Shown: positions 18,201 through 27,633, numbered from the stretch's first letter. The stretch is DNA of 41,481 bases from Pseudonocardiaceae bacterium (GCA_009379815.1 WHSY01000019.1:1-41481); one strand, 5' to 3'. Notes: a model not told the origin generated them from the sequence alone. Made by a program: numbers and translations.

Positions 18201-20381
18201 TCACGCCTTCTCCAGGAAGCCGGCGCGGTCCTCGTCGAGCAGGTCGTCGGCCAGCCGTGCCAGCGCCGGGTGTCCCACCAGCTGCGGATCGTCGGCCACC
18301 AGCCGCTGCGCCTCGGTCCTGGCCTGGGCGATGAGGGCCCCGTCGCGCAGCAGCGACAGCAGCTTGAGACCCGACTGCCGGCCCGACTGCGTCGCCCCGA
18401 GCACATCACCCTCCCGGCGCAGCTCCAGGTCCAGCTGGGCCAGCTCGAATCCGTCCACCGTGGACGCCACCGCGTCGAGCCGTTCGCGGGCGGCCGTGCC
18501 GTCGGGCGAGTCGGTGACCAGCAGGCACAGTCCCGGGTGCCGGCCCCGGCCCACGCGGCCCCGCAGCTGGTGCAGCTGGCTGATCCCGAAACGGTCGGCA
18601 TCCATGATCACCATCATGCTCGCGTTCGGCACGTCGACGCCCACCTCGACCACGGTGGTGGCGACCAGCACGTCGACCTCCCCGGCGGCGAAGCTCCGCA
18701 TCGCCGTGTCCTTCTCGTCGCCTGCCAGCCGCCCGTGCAGCACCCCCACCCGCGCGTCGCGCAGTGGCCCCTCGGACAGCTGCGGTGCCACGTCCAGCAC
18801 GGCCAGCGGAGGCCGCCGCTCGTCGTCACCCGGGTCGTCACCCGAACCGTCGACGTCCTCGCCGGCCGCCTGCTCACCGATCCGCGGGCACACCACGTAG
18901 GCCTGCCGCCCCGCCGACACCTCCTCGGTGACGCGCCGCCACGCCCGGTCCAGCCAGCCCGGCCGCTCCCCGGCCGGCACCACGCTGGTCGAGATGGGCG
19001 AGCGCCCGCGCGGCAGCTCGCGCAGCGAGGAGACCTCGAGATCGCCGAACACGGTCATCGCCACCGTCCGCGGGATCGGCGTCGCCGTCATCACCAGCAC
19101 GTGCGGGCTCGCCCCCTCGCCCGCCCTCGAGCGCAACGCATCGCGCTGCTCGACGCCGAAACGGTGCTGCTCGTCGACGACCACCATCCCGAGCTCGGCG
19201 AACGACACCCGGTCCTGGATCAGCGCGTGGGTGCCCACCACGATCCCGCCTGCCCCGGAGGCGACCTCGAGCAGCGCCTCCTTGCGCGCCCGTGCCCCGA
19301 GTGATCCGGTGAGCAAGGTGACGCGGGTGGCCTGCTCGGCTGCTCCGAGCTCACCCTCGCGGCCCAGGTCGCCGAGCATCTCGCGCAGCGAACGGGCGTG
19401 CTGGGCGGCGAGCACCTCGGTCGGCGCGAGCAGCGCCGCCTGCCGGCCGGAGTCGACGACCTGCAGCATCGCCCGCATCGCCACCACGGTCTTGCCGGAA
19501 CCGACCTCGCCCTGCAGCAGGCGGTTCATCGGGTGCTCGCCGGCGAGCTCGGCGGCCAACTGCTCGCCGACCTGCAGCTGCCCGCCGGTGAGCTCGAAGG
19601 GCAGCCTGGCGTCGAACGCGGCGGCCAGCCCCCCATCCCGCCGGGGGCAGGCCGGCGCAGGCCGTTGCGCGGCCTCCTCCCGTCGCCGGGCCAGGGTCAG
19701 CTGCACGGCCAGCGCCTCGTCCCACTTCAGCCGGTTCTGGGCAGCCGTGATGGCGGCGCGGTCGTCCGAGCGGTGCACCGCCCGCAACGCCTCGGCCAGC
19801 CCCGGCAGCAGGTGCTGCGCGCGCAGCGCCTCCGGCAGCGGGTCGGGCGGGTCGTCCAGCACGTCGAACACCTGCCGGACGGCACGTTGAATCGTCCACG
19901 AGTCGACCCCTTTGGTCGCCGGGTAGACCGGGATGATCGGGCGGGAGAACTCCTCGATGTCGTCGGCATCCTCGTCGAGTGGCAGGAAGGTCGGGTGGGC
20001 GAGCTGCAGCGCCTTGCCGTACCGGCTGACCTTGCCCGCGAACAGTGCGCGGCGGCCACGCAGCAGTTCCTTGTCCGGCAGCCAGGGCTGATTGAAGAAC
20101 GTGCAGTTCAGCGACTGCCGTCCGTCCCAGATCACGGCGTGCTGGATGGTGCCCTTACGCTGCTGCATCTTGCGCGAGTTGCAGCTGCGCACCTCCGCGA
20201 GGACAGTGACGTGCTCGCCCGGCACCAGACCTGCGATGGGGGTCAGCTGGCCCTGGTCCGCGTGCCTGCGGGGGTAGTGGCGCAGCAGGTCGCCGACTGT
20301 ATGCAGATCGAGATGCTCGGCCAGCAGCTTGGCCGTCTTGTGCCCGACCACGACGTCGAGCCGGTCTTGCGTCCCCGCCAC
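18201..20381 (-). CDS. recG: ATP-dependent DNA helicase RecG
   Basis: Superfamily 2 helicase/translocase that remodels stalled replication forks and Holliday junctions. The 726 residues hold an N-terminal wedge/OB domain (VGDLLRHYPRRHADQGQL, GEHVTVLAEVRS) and then the helicase core: Walker A VGSGKTVVAMRA, the DEQH box VVDEQHRFGVEQR, TATPIPRTVAMT, and late motifs ATTVVEVGVDVPNASMMV and QLHQLRGRVGR. The start is GTG, 3 nt after the TGA of the DAK2 gene, so the two are translationally coupled, as in many Gram-positive bacteria. Confidence 0.98.
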   Translation of the reverse strand: MAGTQDRLDVVVGHKTAKLLAEHLDLHTVGDLLRHYPRRHADQGQLTPIAGLVPGEHVTVLAEVRSCNSRKMQQRKGTIQHAVIWDGRQSLNCTFFNQPWLPDKELLRGRRALFAGKVSRYGKALQLAHPTFLPLDEDADDIEEFSRPIIPVYPATKGVDSWTIQRAVRQVFDVLDDPPDPLPEALRAQHLLPGLAEALRAVHRSDDRAAITAAQNRLKWDEALAVQLTLARRREEAAQRPAPACPRRDGGLAAAFDARLPFELTGGQLQVGEQLAAELAGEHPMNRLLQGEVGSGKTVVAMRAMLQVVDSGRQAALLAPTEVLAAQHARSLREMLGDLGREGELGAAEQATRVTLLTGSLGARARKEALLEVASGAGGIVVGTHALIQDRVSFAELGMVVVDEQHRFGVEQRDALRSRAGEGASPHVLVMTATPIPRTVAMTVFGDLEVSSLRELPRGRSPISTSVVPAGERPGWLDRAWRRVTEEVSAGRQAYVVCPRIGEQAAGEDVDGSGDDPGDDERRPPLAVLDVAPQLSEGPLRDARVGVLHGRLAGDEKDTAMRSFAAGEVDVLVATTVVEVGVDVPNASMMVIMDADRFGISQLHQLRGRVGRGRHPGLCLLVTDSPDGTAARERLDAVASTVDGFELAQLDLELRREGDVLGATQSGRQSGLKLLSLLRDGALIAQARTEAQRLVADDPQLVGHPALARLADDLLDEDRAGFLEKA

Positions 20382-20384
20382 GGC

Positions 20385-21998
20385 TCACTCCACCCCCACC
20401 TGCAGGATGTTGCGCGGCTGGCCTCCGGTATACACGGCCAGCTCCACCTCCGGGTGCACGGCACGCAGGTGCTCGGCCAGCCCGCCGGCCACCCCCTCGG
20501 GGGCGTCGCGGCCGAGCAGGACCGTCACGAGCTCGCCGCCGCTCGACAGCATCAGCTCGAGCAGGCCACGAGCTGCGGCGAGCGGCTCGGCCTCGATGAG
20601 CACCACCTCGTCGTCGATCATCCCCAGGATGTCGCCCAGCTGGCAGCGCCCCACCCAGGTCAACGCCTCGGAGATGGCCACGGTGAGCTCACCTCGCCGG
20701 GTGGCCGCCGCCGCCTCGGCCATCGCCACCACATCGTCGCCGGGCCGGCGGGCCGGGTCGTGCACCGCCAGCGCGGCCAACGCCTGCACCGGGGAGGCGG
20801 TCGGCACGACCACCACATCCTGGCCGGCGTCACGGGCCTGCTCCGCCGCGGCCTCGGCCACCGGCGTCGCAGCACCCGCGCCGGGCAGCATCGTGACGTG
20901 GCGTGCTCGCGAGCCCGCCAGCACCGCGAGCAGCTCGCCGAGGGTCGATGTCCCGGGCGCGGTGAGCGCGCCCTCGCCGCGGAACAGCTCCGCGGTACCG
21001 TCGCCAACGACCATCGCCAGCACGGTGTTCTCGGTGACGAAGCGGGCATCCGCCGCGGCCTCGGCCGTCTGGTCGTCGAACCGGATAACCGTGATGCGGT
21101 GCGGGCGACCCGCTCGAACCCCTGACTCGATTGCCGCACCGATGTCCGTGCAGTGCACGTGCACGTTCCACATCTGGTCGGGCCCCGCCCCGGACCCGAC
21201 CACCGCGACGCAGTCGCCCACCCCGCCGAGCTCCGAGCGCAGCGCCGCGACCCGGTCGTCGTCGCTGCCGTCGAGCAGGTACATCACCTCGTAGTCGTAC
21301 TCGTTCGAGCCCGCCTCCCTGGTGGCCCGCAACGCGGGCGCCCCGCGGGCAGGCACGCCGGGGTCAGCCGTGCCCCGGTCGACTGGATGGCCCGTCACCA
21401 CCCCGTGCAGGACCTCGAGCAGCACGACCAGGCCGCGACCGCCGGCGTCGACGACGCCCGCCCTGGCGAGCACGGCGAGCTGGCGCGGTGTCTCGTCCAG
21501 CGCACGCGCCGCCGCAGCGGCCGCGGCCGCCAGCACGTCGCCCAGCGAGTCCGACGTGCTGTCGTGCGCGCCGTCGGCGGCGGCGTGCAGCACCGAGAGC
21601 ACGGTGCCCGGCACCGGGTCCGACACCGCTGCGGTGGCGAGCTCATCGGCCCGGCGCAACGCGTCACGCAGCACCGCGCCGGTGGCGGCCGCGCCGTTGC
21701 CCACCGTCTCGGCCAGGCCGCGGAGCACCTGCGACAGGATCACCCCCGAGTTGCCCCGGGCGCCGATCAGTGCCCCGCGGGCGAGCACGGCAAGGACCGC
21801 GCCCAGTCCGGTCCCCTCGGCGTGGCGGCGCACCGCGTCGGAGGCGGCGCGCATCGTCGCCAGCAGGTTGGTACCCGTGTCGCTGTCGGGCACCGGAAAG
21901 ACGTTCAGCCGGTCGATCTCGTCCCGGTGTGCTGCCAGCGCGTCACAGCACGCCTCCGCCCAGCGGCGGACCGTCGCCTCGTCCAGCGCCTGCAGCAC
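20385..21998 (-). CDS. DAK2-domain protein, FakA-like kinase subunit
   Basis: The 537 residues have an N-terminal DhaL/DAK2 kinase domain: [18 protein letters not shown] with the metal-binding Asp residues, [37 protein letters not shown] middle and C-terminal region typical of the FakA/YloV family follows, with the ending [11 protein letters not shown]. In Firmicutes such proteins phosphorylate fatty acids carried by FakB; no FakB-like gene is visible here. I chose the GTG at 21998 because AGGAGGGA lies 7 nt before it. The frame is open further, and upstream GTG/ATG codons near 22030-22055 lack such a site. It is coupled to recG. Confidence 0.9.
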   Translation of the reverse strand: MLQALDEATVRRWAEACCDALAAHRDEIDRLNVFPVPDSDTGTNLLATMRAASDAVRRHAEGTGLGAVLAVLARGALIGARGNSGVILSQVLRGLAETVGNGAAATGAVLRDALRRADELATAAVSDPVPGTVLSVLHAAADGAHDSTSDSLGDVLAAAAAAAARALDETPRQLAVLARAGVVDAGGRGLVVLLEVLHGVVTGHPVDRGTADPGVPARGAPALRATREAGSNEYDYEVMYLLDGSDDDRVAALRSELGGVGDCVAVVGSGAGPDQMWNVHVHCTDIGAAIESGVRAGRPHRITVIRFDDQTAEAAADARFVTENTVLAMVVGDGTAELFRGEGALTAPGTSTLGELLAVLAGSRARHVTMLPGAGAATPVAEAAAEQARDAGQDVVVVPTASPVQALAALAVHDPARRPGDDVVAMAEAAAATRRGELTVAISEALTWVGRCQLGDILGMIDDEVVLIEAEPLAAARGLLELMLSSGGELVTVLLGRDAPEGVAGGLAEHLRAVHPEVELAVYTGGQPRNILQVGVE

Positions 21999-22182
21999 CG
22001 GATCTCCCTCCTGCACCACACCGGCCGTGCGCAGCCTAACCGCGCGTTCCGGCATGCCCGGACACACCAATGACGGCAGCCGGTTTGGTCGCGCTCCGGG
22101 CATCCGGCTACCCTGGTCAGGTTGCCCGGCTGGGTCCGGGTCTTCCGACCTTTGTTCCTCGACCATCCAGGGAGTGTCTGAC

Positions 22183-22374
22183 GTGGCTGCCGTCTGCGAC
22201 GTCTGCGGCAAGGGGCCGGGCTTCGGCATGTCGGTCTCGCACTCCCACCGGCGGACCAAGCGCCGGTGGAACCCCAACATCCAGACCGTACGGGCAAAGG
22301 TCAGCGGCTCGCAGCGCCAGCGGCTGCACGTGTGCACCGCCTGTCTCAAAGCCGGCAAGGTCATCCGGGGCTGA
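22183..22374 (+). CDS. rpmB: Ribosomal protein bL28
   Basis: A 63-residue large-subunit protein: [20 protein letters not shown], then [11 protein letters not shown], ending [15 protein letters not shown]. Both CxxC pairs are present, so this is the zinc-ribbon form. The GTG at 22183 has AGGGAG about 8 nt upstream. It diverges from the DAK2 gene across 184 bp and directly abuts ung: its TGA is the first half of TGATCA. Confidence 0.96.
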   Translation: MAAVCDVCGKGPGFGMSVSHSHRRTKRRWNPNIQTVRAKVSGSQRQRLHVCTACLKAGKVIRG

Positions 22375-23055
22375 TCAGGGCAGCGTCCAGTCGACCGGCT
22401 CACCACCGAGCTCGGCGAGCAGCTCGTTCGCCCGGCTGAACGGGCGGGAGCCGAAGAACCCCCGGTCGGCCGACATCGGTGACGGGTGGGCGGACTCGAT
22501 GCACGGCACATCGTCGAGCAGCGGACGCAGGCTCCGCGCGTCGCGGCCCCACAAGACCGCCACCATCGGCTCGGCCTCCCGCGCCGCCAGCGCCCGGATC
22601 GCCTGCTCGGTGACCTCTTCCCAGCCCTTCCCGCGGTGCGAGCCGGGCTGGCCCGGTTCGACGGTGAGTACCCGGTTGAGCAGCAGCACACCCCGCTTCG
22701 TCCAGGGGCTGAGGTCGCCGCTGGACGGCGGTGGCAGCCCGAGGTCGTCGCTGTACTCGCGGAAGATGTTCGACAGGCTGCGAGGCAACGGCCGCACGCC
22801 GGGCTCCACCGAGAAGGACAGGCCGACCGCGTGACCCGGTGTCGGATACGGATCCTGACCGACCACGAGCACCCGCACCTCGTCGAAGGGCTGGGCGAAC
22901 GCCCGGAGCACGTTGCCGCCCGCGGGCAGGTAGCGGCGTCCCGCAGCGATCTCCTCCCGGAGGAACTGCCCGGCGGCGCTGACCCGCTCGGCCACCGGGG
23001 CCAGCGCGCGGGCCCACCCGGCCTCTACGATCTCGTCCAATGGTCGTCCGCTCAC
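22375..23055 (-). CDS. ung: Uracil-DNA glycosylase, family 1
   Basis: Excises uracil from DNA. The 226 residues show the catalytic water-activating motif [40 protein letters not shown], and the HPSPMS loop with the catalytic His. The start is GTG at 23055. TAGGGTCGGCGGCC precedes it directly, and the identical 14-mer precedes ddl. The stop codon is the other half of TGATCA shared with rpmB, with no base between them. It lies 11 bp after the GNAT gene. Confidence 0.96.
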   Translation of the reverse strand: MSGRPLDEIVEAGWARALAPVAERVSAAGQFLREEIAAGRRYLPAGGNVLRAFAQPFDEVRVLVVGQDPYPTPGHAVGLSFSVEPGVRPLPRSLSNIFREYSDDLGLPPPSSGDLSPWTKRGVLLLNRVLTVEPGQPGSHRGKGWEEVTEQAIRALAAREAEPMVAVLWGRDARSLRPLLDDVPCIESAHPSPMSADRGFFGSRPFSRANELLAELGGEPVDWTLP

Positions 23056-23066
23056 GGCCGCCGACC

Positions 23067-23588
23067 CTAGCGGGAAGAACCGCAGCCCTCCGAGAGGACC
23101 TGCGCAACCATGGTGACCGGCAACTCCTTGGCGAAGCACCGACTGTCCGGCTCGCACCGGTGGACTCCGAACTTCGGGATCTCGACATACCCCGCCGACG
23201 TGTAGAGACCGATCGCCTCGGGCTGCTTCGTGCCCGTCTCGAGCACGAGCCGGCACCGGCCCGCAGCGACGGCACGGCGTTCGAGGTCGGCGAGCAGCAG
23301 CCGCGACAGGCCCACGCCACGCAGGGCGGGCACCACGTACATGCGCTTGAGTTCGGCATCGCCGTCGCGGAAGTCGGGCTCGTCGCCGTCGTGAGCGCGC
23401 CACCCGCCGCAGGCCACCGCCGACCGTCCCAGGTAGCCGACGACGAAGATCCCGCGAGGCGCGGCGAACTCCCTTGCATCGATCGGCGTAGCGTCCTGCC
23501 CGCCGTAGCGCACGACGTACTCCTGCTGCAGCTCGGCGATGAGCCGTCGGGCGTCCCGGTGGTCGTACGAGACGTCCCGAAGCCGCAC
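23067..23588 (-). CDS. GNAT family N-acetyltransferase
   Basis: A 173-residue acyl-CoA-dependent acetyltransferase of unknown substrate. The GNAT core is visible: [20 protein letters not shown] with the acetyl-CoA loop (R-G-V-G), [21 protein letters not shown] and the closing strand EIPKFGVH. The GTG at 23588 was chosen because the alignable protein starts there and because TACACT (23595-23600, minus strand) lies exactly 6 nt before it, as in a leaderless transcript. The frame is open upstream through a palindromic repeat, which is unlikely to be coding. Confidence 0.85.
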   Translation of the reverse strand: MRLRDVSYDHRDARRLIAELQQEYVVRYGGQDATPIDAREFAAPRGIFVVGYLGRSAVACGGWRAHDGDEPDFRDGDAELKRMYVVPALRGVGLSRLLLADLERRAVAAGRCRLVLETGTKQPEAIGLYTSAGYVEIPKFGVHRCEPDSRCFAKELPVTMVAQVLSEGCGSSR

Positions 23589-23635
23589 ACACTCAGTGTA
23601 GGCACCGGCCGCGGCACCCACCCCGGGTTCATCCG

Positions 23636-23686
23636 CCGCGAAGGGGCCCTTCGCCTCGAGCGGTGCGGCGAAGGGCCCCTTCGCGG
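23636..23686. repeat. Nested palindromic repeat B
   Basis: Two 20-bp arms (23636-23655 and 23667-23686) are perfect reverse complements with an 11-nt loop. Each arm contains GCGAAGGGGCCCTTCGC or its complement, itself nearly self-complementary, so either one long stem or two short hairpins can form. It lies between the stop of thiL and the start of the GNAT gene. The remaining about 100 bp of that gap show nothing I can name. Confidence 0.85.
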
Positions 23687-23788
23687 CCTTCCGATCCGAG
23701 AGCAACTCGCGGGTCGCGACGCCCCCGATCGACCGCGTGCGTCCGTTCAGCGTGGCCGGCGACACCAGCCCAGAGGTCCCCGCACGGG

Positions 23789-24757
23789 TCAGGAGGAGAA
23801 GTGGTCCCACCCGGCGGGACCTTCGTAGGGTCGCCCGTCGACCACGATGCCGTTGCCGCGCCGGACCTCCCCGATCGCCGTCCACCCGTCGGGCAGTGCC
23901 ACCTCGGCGGGGAAGGTGGCGACCAGCGCGTGGTCCTCGCCGCCGGTGAGCACCCAATGCCGCGGGTCGGCTCCGAGCGCGGACGCCACCTCGACCAGCC
24001 GCTGCGCCACGGTGAGCTTGCCCGAGTGGACATCGATGCCCACCCCGGAGGCCTCCGCGAGATGCCCGGCGTCGGCGAGCAGGCCGTCCGAGGTGTCGAT
24101 CATCGAGGTGGCCCCGGCCAGCGCGGCTTGCGGGCCGGCCTCGTAGGGCGGCTCAGGGACACGGTGGGCACCGACCACGGCGACCGGTGACCGGAAGCCG
24201 CGGCCGAGCACTGCCGTCCCGGCCGCCGCCCACCCGAGCCGGCCGCACAGTGCGAGGACGTCCCCGGGCTGCGCCCCGGCCCGGGTGACCGCGGCACGAC
24301 CCTGCAGGTCCCCGAGCGCCGTGACCGAGACGAGCAGCTGCTCGGCCGTCACCACATCCCCTCCGACGATGCCGGAGCCGACCCGGCCTGCCTCCTCCCA
24401 CATCCCTGCGGCGATGTCGTCGACCGTGGACACCGGTGTCTGCGCGGGACATCCGAGGCCGACGACGAGCGCGGTGCACACTGCGCCCATCGCCGCGACA
24501 TCGGCCAGGTTCGCCGCGACCGCCTTGCGACCCACCTGCTGCGGGCTCGACCAGTCCAGCCGGAAATGAACCCCCTCGACCAGGATGTCGGTGCAGGCCA
24601 CCACGCGGCCGTCGGGCGCCGCCAGTACGGCGGCGTCGTCGCCCGGGCCGAGCAGTGTCGCCTGCGGCCACACCCGACCCGCGGTCAGCCGCGTGATGAG
24701 GCCGAACTCACCCAGTGCACGGACGTCGTCGGAACCCTCCCGGTCACGGGCGCCCAC
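23789..24757 (-). CDS. thiL: Thiamine-monophosphate kinase
   Basis: Last step of thiamine diphosphate synthesis: TMP + ATP gives TPP. The 322-residue protein shows LGPGDDAAVL, ACTDILVEGVHFRLDW, GRKAVAANLADVAAMGA, GIVGGDVV and MIDTSDGLLADAGHLAE, all ThiL hallmarks. Two GTG codons are possible. I chose 24757 because GGAGG lies 5 nt before it, whereas for the GTG at 24763 the same GGAGG overlaps the start itself. No TPP riboswitch is seen. It is divergent from the Lrp-like gene, with a 15-bp tandem repeat between them. Confidence 0.95.
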   Translation of the reverse strand: MGARDREGSDDVRALGEFGLITRLTAGRVWPQATLLGPGDDAAVLAAPDGRVVACTDILVEGVHFRLDWSSPQQVGRKAVAANLADVAAMGAVCTALVVGLGCPAQTPVSTVDDIAAGMWEEAGRVGSGIVGGDVVTAEQLLVSVTALGDLQGRAAVTRAGAQPGDVLALCGRLGWAAAGTAVLGRGFRSPVAVVGAHRVPEPPYEAGPQAALAGATSMIDTSDGLLADAGHLAEASGVGIDVHSGKLTVAQRLVEVASALGADPRHWVLTGGEDHALVATFPAEVALPDGWTAIGEVRRGNGIVVDGRPYEGPAGWDHFSS

Positions 24758-24802
24758 GGACACCTCCGATCAGGATCGACTACTTCGGGTACGTTCGTGT
24801 CC

Positions 24803-24859
24803 TCGTTCCTACCCCCGTCGTTCCTACCCCCGTCGTTCCTACCCCCGTCGTTCCTACCC
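24803..24859 (+). repeat. 15-bp tandem repeat, 3.8 copies
   Basis: The unit TCGTTCCTACCCCCG repeats at 24803, 24818, 24833 and 24848 (the last is cut at 12 bases). It lies 31 bp upstream of the Lrp-like start, in the leader or promoter zone shared with thiL. The unit length would keep copies on a roughly constant helix pitch every two units. There is no spacer structure, so it is not a CRISPR array. Confidence 0.9.
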
Positions 24860-24890
24860 CTACGCCACCGCCGAGACTAAGGGGCACGCC

Positions 24891-25127
24891 GTGGTCCAGG
24901 CATACATCCTCATCCAGACCGAGGTCGGTAAGGCCGCATCGGTGGCCGCGGAAATCGCAGGACTTCCCGGTATCACCACCGCGGAGGACGTGACCGGCCC
25001 CTACGACGTGATCGTACGTGCCGAGGCCGACAGCGTGGACGATCTCGGCCAGCTCGTCGTCGCCCGGGTGCAGGGCGTCGAGGGCATCACCCGCACGCTG
25101 ACCTGTCCGGTCGTGCACCTGTCCTGA
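24891..25127 (+). CDS. Lrp/AsnC ligand-binding (RAM) domain protein without HTH
   Basis: The 78 residues are only the RAM domain of Lrp/AsnC regulators: VQAYILIQTEVGKA, GITTAEDVTGPYDVIVRAEA, then GVEGITRTLTCPVVHLS. No DNA-binding helix-turn-helix is present. Such stand-alone RAM proteins form ring oligomers that bind amino acids and may partner full regulators. The GTG at 24891 has AAGGGG 7-8 nt upstream. Its TGA overlaps the ATG of the DUF3515 gene (TGATG), so the two are coupled. Confidence 0.92.
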   Translation: MVQAYILIQTEVGKAASVAAEIAGLPGITTAEDVTGPYDVIVRAEADSVDDLGQLVVARVQGVEGITRTLTCPVVHLS

Positions 25128-25681
25128 TGCCCGTGACCGAGCCGGATCAGGTACCCGCGCGCGACCGGTCCGGGATACCGCGCTGGCTGCTCGCCCTCGC
25201 GGTCGGCCTTCCGATCGTCCTGGTGGTCACGGTGGTGGTCGCTGCCACCGTGCTACGCACCCAGGGTCCGGGACCGCTGGCGCTGCCGCCGGTGCCCGCC
25301 CCGGAGGCCCGTTCCGGCGGATGCGACGCCCTACTCGCCACACTGCCCGAGGAGCTTGACGCCGGTGACGTGGCCCTGGACCGCAGGCGGATCACCGCAC
25401 CCGCGCCGGCCGGCACCGCGGCGTGGGGGCAGCCGCCGGTCGTGCTTCGGTGCGGGCTGCCCCGGCCCGCAGAGCTCACGGCGACCTCACGCCTGATCGA
25501 CGTCTCCGGGGTCGAGTTCCTCGAGGTCGCCGGTCACGGTGCGAGCAGCTGGATCGTCGTGGACCGCCCCGTATACGTCGCGCTGACCCTGCCCGACGGC
25601 GTGAGCAGCGGCCCGTTGCAGCAGGTCGCCGGCGGGGTGCGCGACAGCTTGCCCCGCCGCGAGGTCGACGTCGGCAACTGA
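25127..25681 (+). CDS. DUF3515 family membrane-anchored protein
   Basis: A 184-residue actinobacterial protein. A short cytoplasmic N-terminus is followed by one membrane helix (about 20-43, WLLALAVGLPIVLVVTVVVA). The rest is an extracytoplasmic domain with CDALLATLPEELD, PVVLRCGLPRPAELT and WIVVDRPVYVALTLPDG, the DUF3515 pattern. The two cysteines may form a disulfide. Function is unknown. It is coupled to the RAM protein gene by a one-base overlap. The position near thiL and ddl resembles Rv2980 in M. tuberculosis. Confidence 0.85.
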   Translation: MPVTEPDQVPARDRSGIPRWLLALAVGLPIVLVVTVVVAATVLRTQGPGPLALPPVPAPEARSGGCDALLATLPEELDAGDVALDRRRITAPAPAGTAAWGQPPVVLRCGLPRPAELTATSRLIDVSGVEFLEVAGHGASSWIVVDRPVYVALTLPDGVSSGPLQQVAGGVRDSLPRREVDVGN

Positions 25682-25754
25682 CACCCCGGTCTCACCACGC
25701 CCGTGCGGGCACGCGCAGCAACGCCGTGCGGTGATCCGCGGGACGGCCCGAATC

Positions 25755-26351
25755 TCAGAGCTTGCGCAGGCCGGAGAGCACCCGCTCCAGCAACGGGAGA
25801 TCGGGGGCGCCGGCGTCGACCGCCGGGTTGCGGAGGATGTCGACGAGCTCCGCATCGGCCATGTCGGCCAGCAGCACCCGCGCCACCCCCAGCGGCAGTC
25901 GCAACAGCGCCGACACTTCGGCGACCGAGTGCGTCTGCTCGCACAGCTCCGCGATGGCGACGTGCTCGACGGAACGGACCAGCTCGGCGTCGCGACCGCG
26001 CTCGCTGGTCATCACCAGAGTCTCCACCGCGAGATCGAGCACCGGATGCGTGCGGCCCCCGGTGCGGGCGTAGGGCCGCACGGCCGACGGGACGTCCTCG
26101 GGCTCGTACCACCCTTCGCCGTCATGAGACGCCGCCGCGGGGGTTTCGGGTTCTGCGGGCGGCTCGGGCTCTGCGGGGTCGGCCGGCGCGGAATCGGACG
26201 GTTCCGCCTCGTGGCGAGCTCGGGATCGGCGCCGGGGCGGCTCGGAGTCGGGGGCGAGGTTATCGAGCACGTCGGAGAAGGTCGGTTCCGCGGACGCGGT
26301 AGGATCCGTTGCGGCCGTGTCGTCCGGTTCGGCCGTTCCGCCAGCTGCCAC
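25755..26351 (-). CDS. DUF742 (CvnC-like) protein with long acidic N-terminus
   Basis: About 198 residues. The C-terminal half is a DUF742 domain: VRPYARTGGRTHP, LDLAVETLV, AIAELCEQTHSVAEVSALL, LPLGVARVLLADMADAELV, a winged-helix-like fold. The first about 90 residues are a low-complexity Ala/Pro/Glu/Asp extension. In actinobacteria DUF742 proteins normally sit in conservons (sensor kinase, roadblock protein, DUF742 protein, small GTPase); here no partner gene is adjacent. Several in-frame GTGs (26360, 26354, 26351) follow GAGGT; I chose 26351, which has 7-nt spacing. Role unknown. Confidence 0.8.
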   Translation of the reverse strand: MAAGGTAEPDDTAATDPTASAEPTFSDVLDNLAPDSEPPRRRSRARHEAEPSDSAPADPAEPEPPAEPETPAAASHDGEGWYEPEDVPSAVRPYARTGGRTHPVLDLAVETLVMTSERGRDAELVRSVEHVAIAELCEQTHSVAEVSALLRLPLGVARVLLADMADAELVDILRNPAVDAGAPDLPLLERVLSGLRKL

Positions 26352-26506
26352 CACACCCACCTCGCCACGCCGTCACCGGGCCCAGCGCCTCAACAGTCGA
26401 CCAAACTACGCAGGTCGGCGCACTCAACAGCGCCTGACCGGATTAACGCCCCGACGGCGTCAGGGTGATGCTTCGTCCCGCTGAACCTTCCCGACCTGGC
26501 CGCGGG

Positions 26507-27622
26507 TCACCGCAGGCCGGTACCGCGGGCGAGCGCGGTGCCGACGAGCGTGCCGAGCAGGGCGGCGTAGTCGATGCCGGTCACGGCCCACATCCGCGGA
26601 TACATCGAGATCGGGGTGAAACCCGGCATGGTGTTCACCTCGTTGACGGTCAGCTCCGCGCCACCACCTGGCGGAGCTTCACCGACGAAGAAGTCCACTC
26701 TGGCCAGCCCCTGGCAGTCCAGCGCGCGGAAGGCGTCGACGGCCATGCCACGCAGCCGCGCGGTGACGTCGTCGTCGAGCTTGGCGGGGACGTCGAACTC
26801 GCAGGCATCGTCGAGGTACTTGGCGTCGAAGTCGTACCACCCGGCGGACCCCTCCGCCACGATGCGGATCTCCGCCGGCAGCGAGGCTTCCACCCGCCCG
26901 TCCGGGAACTCCAGCACGCCGCACTCGATCTCCCGGCCCCGCAGCGCGGCTTCGACCAGCACCTTGGGGTCGGCTGCGCGAGCCGTGGTGATGGCGTCGT
27001 CGAGGCCGGACCAGTCGTCGACCCGGGTGATGCCGACCGAGGAGCCGCCCCTGGCCGGCTTGACGAACACCGGCAGGCCGAGCCGTTCGCGCTGCTCGGG
27101 GCTCATTGTGGCGGCGCCGGGCCGCAACACCACGGCGTCGGTGACCGGCAGCCCCTCGGCGCGCAGCAGTTTGCGGGTGAACTCCTTGTCCATCCCGGCC
27201 GCGCTCGCGAACACCCCGGGCCCGACGTAGGGGATGCCGGCGAGCTCGAGGAGGCCCTGGATGGTGCCGTCCTCGCCGAAGGCGCCGTGCAGCACCGGGA
27301 ACACGACGTCGATGCCGGACAGCGCCTCCCCGGCCCGGTCGGCCTCCAGCCGCACCAGACCACCCCGGGTGGGGTCGGCAGGCAGCGCGAGCGCAGCACC
27401 CGTCCCGGCCACTTCGGGAAGCTGCCGGTCCCGGATCTGCAGCTCGCTGGGATCGGCGCTGCCCAGCACCCAGGCGCCGTCGGGCGTGATGCCCACCGGG
27501 ATCACTTCGAACCGCTCGGGGTCGAGGTGCGCGAGCACGCTGCCCGCCGACACGCAGGAGATGGCATGCTCGTTGCTGCGACCGCCGAAGACGACGGCGA
27601 CCCGCGTCCTGCGCTGCGTCAT
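26507..27622 (-). CDS. ddl: D-alanine--D-alanine ligase
   Basis: ATP-grasp enzyme making D-Ala-D-Ala for peptidoglycan. The 371 residues show [65 protein letters not shown] and the metal/ATP motif [16 protein letters not shown]. The ATG at 27622 was chosen from the family N-terminus. TAGGGTCGGCGGCC stands directly before it, as before ung, and may contain the -10 hexamer. It lies 11 bp after the MocR gene on the same strand. Confidence 0.97.
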   Translation of the reverse strand: MTQRRTRVAVVFGGRSNEHAISCVSAGSVLAHLDPERFEVIPVGITPDGAWVLGSADPSELQIRDRQLPEVAGTGAALALPADPTRGGLVRLEADRAGEALSGIDVVFPVLHGAFGEDGTIQGLLELAGIPYVGPGVFASAAGMDKEFTRKLLRAEGLPVTDAVVLRPGAATMSPEQRERLGLPVFVKPARGGSSVGITRVDDWSGLDDAITTARAADPKVLVEAALRGREIECGVLEFPDGRVEASLPAEIRIVAEGSAGWYDFDAKYLDDACEFDVPAKLDDDVTARLRGMAVDAFRALDCQGLARVDFFVGEAPPGGGAELTVNEVNTMPGFTPISMYPRMWAVTGIDYAALLGTLVGTALARGTGLR

Positions 27623-27633
27623 GGCCGCCGACC

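Noticed and set aside
23589-23957. Extended GNAT N-terminus through the GAAGGGGCCCTTC repeat
   Set aside because: The extra peptide is a translation of the palindrome (repeated AKGPFA) and is outside the GNAT fold.
24803-24859. Possible CRISPR array
   Set aside because: Units are 15 bp and directly joined with no spacers; no cas genes nearby. The same holds for 41173-41234.
24758-24890. TPP riboswitch upstream of thiL
   Set aside because: The gap is mostly the tandem repeat and shows no thi-box-like conserved segments; thiL has a simple Shine-Dalgarno-led start.
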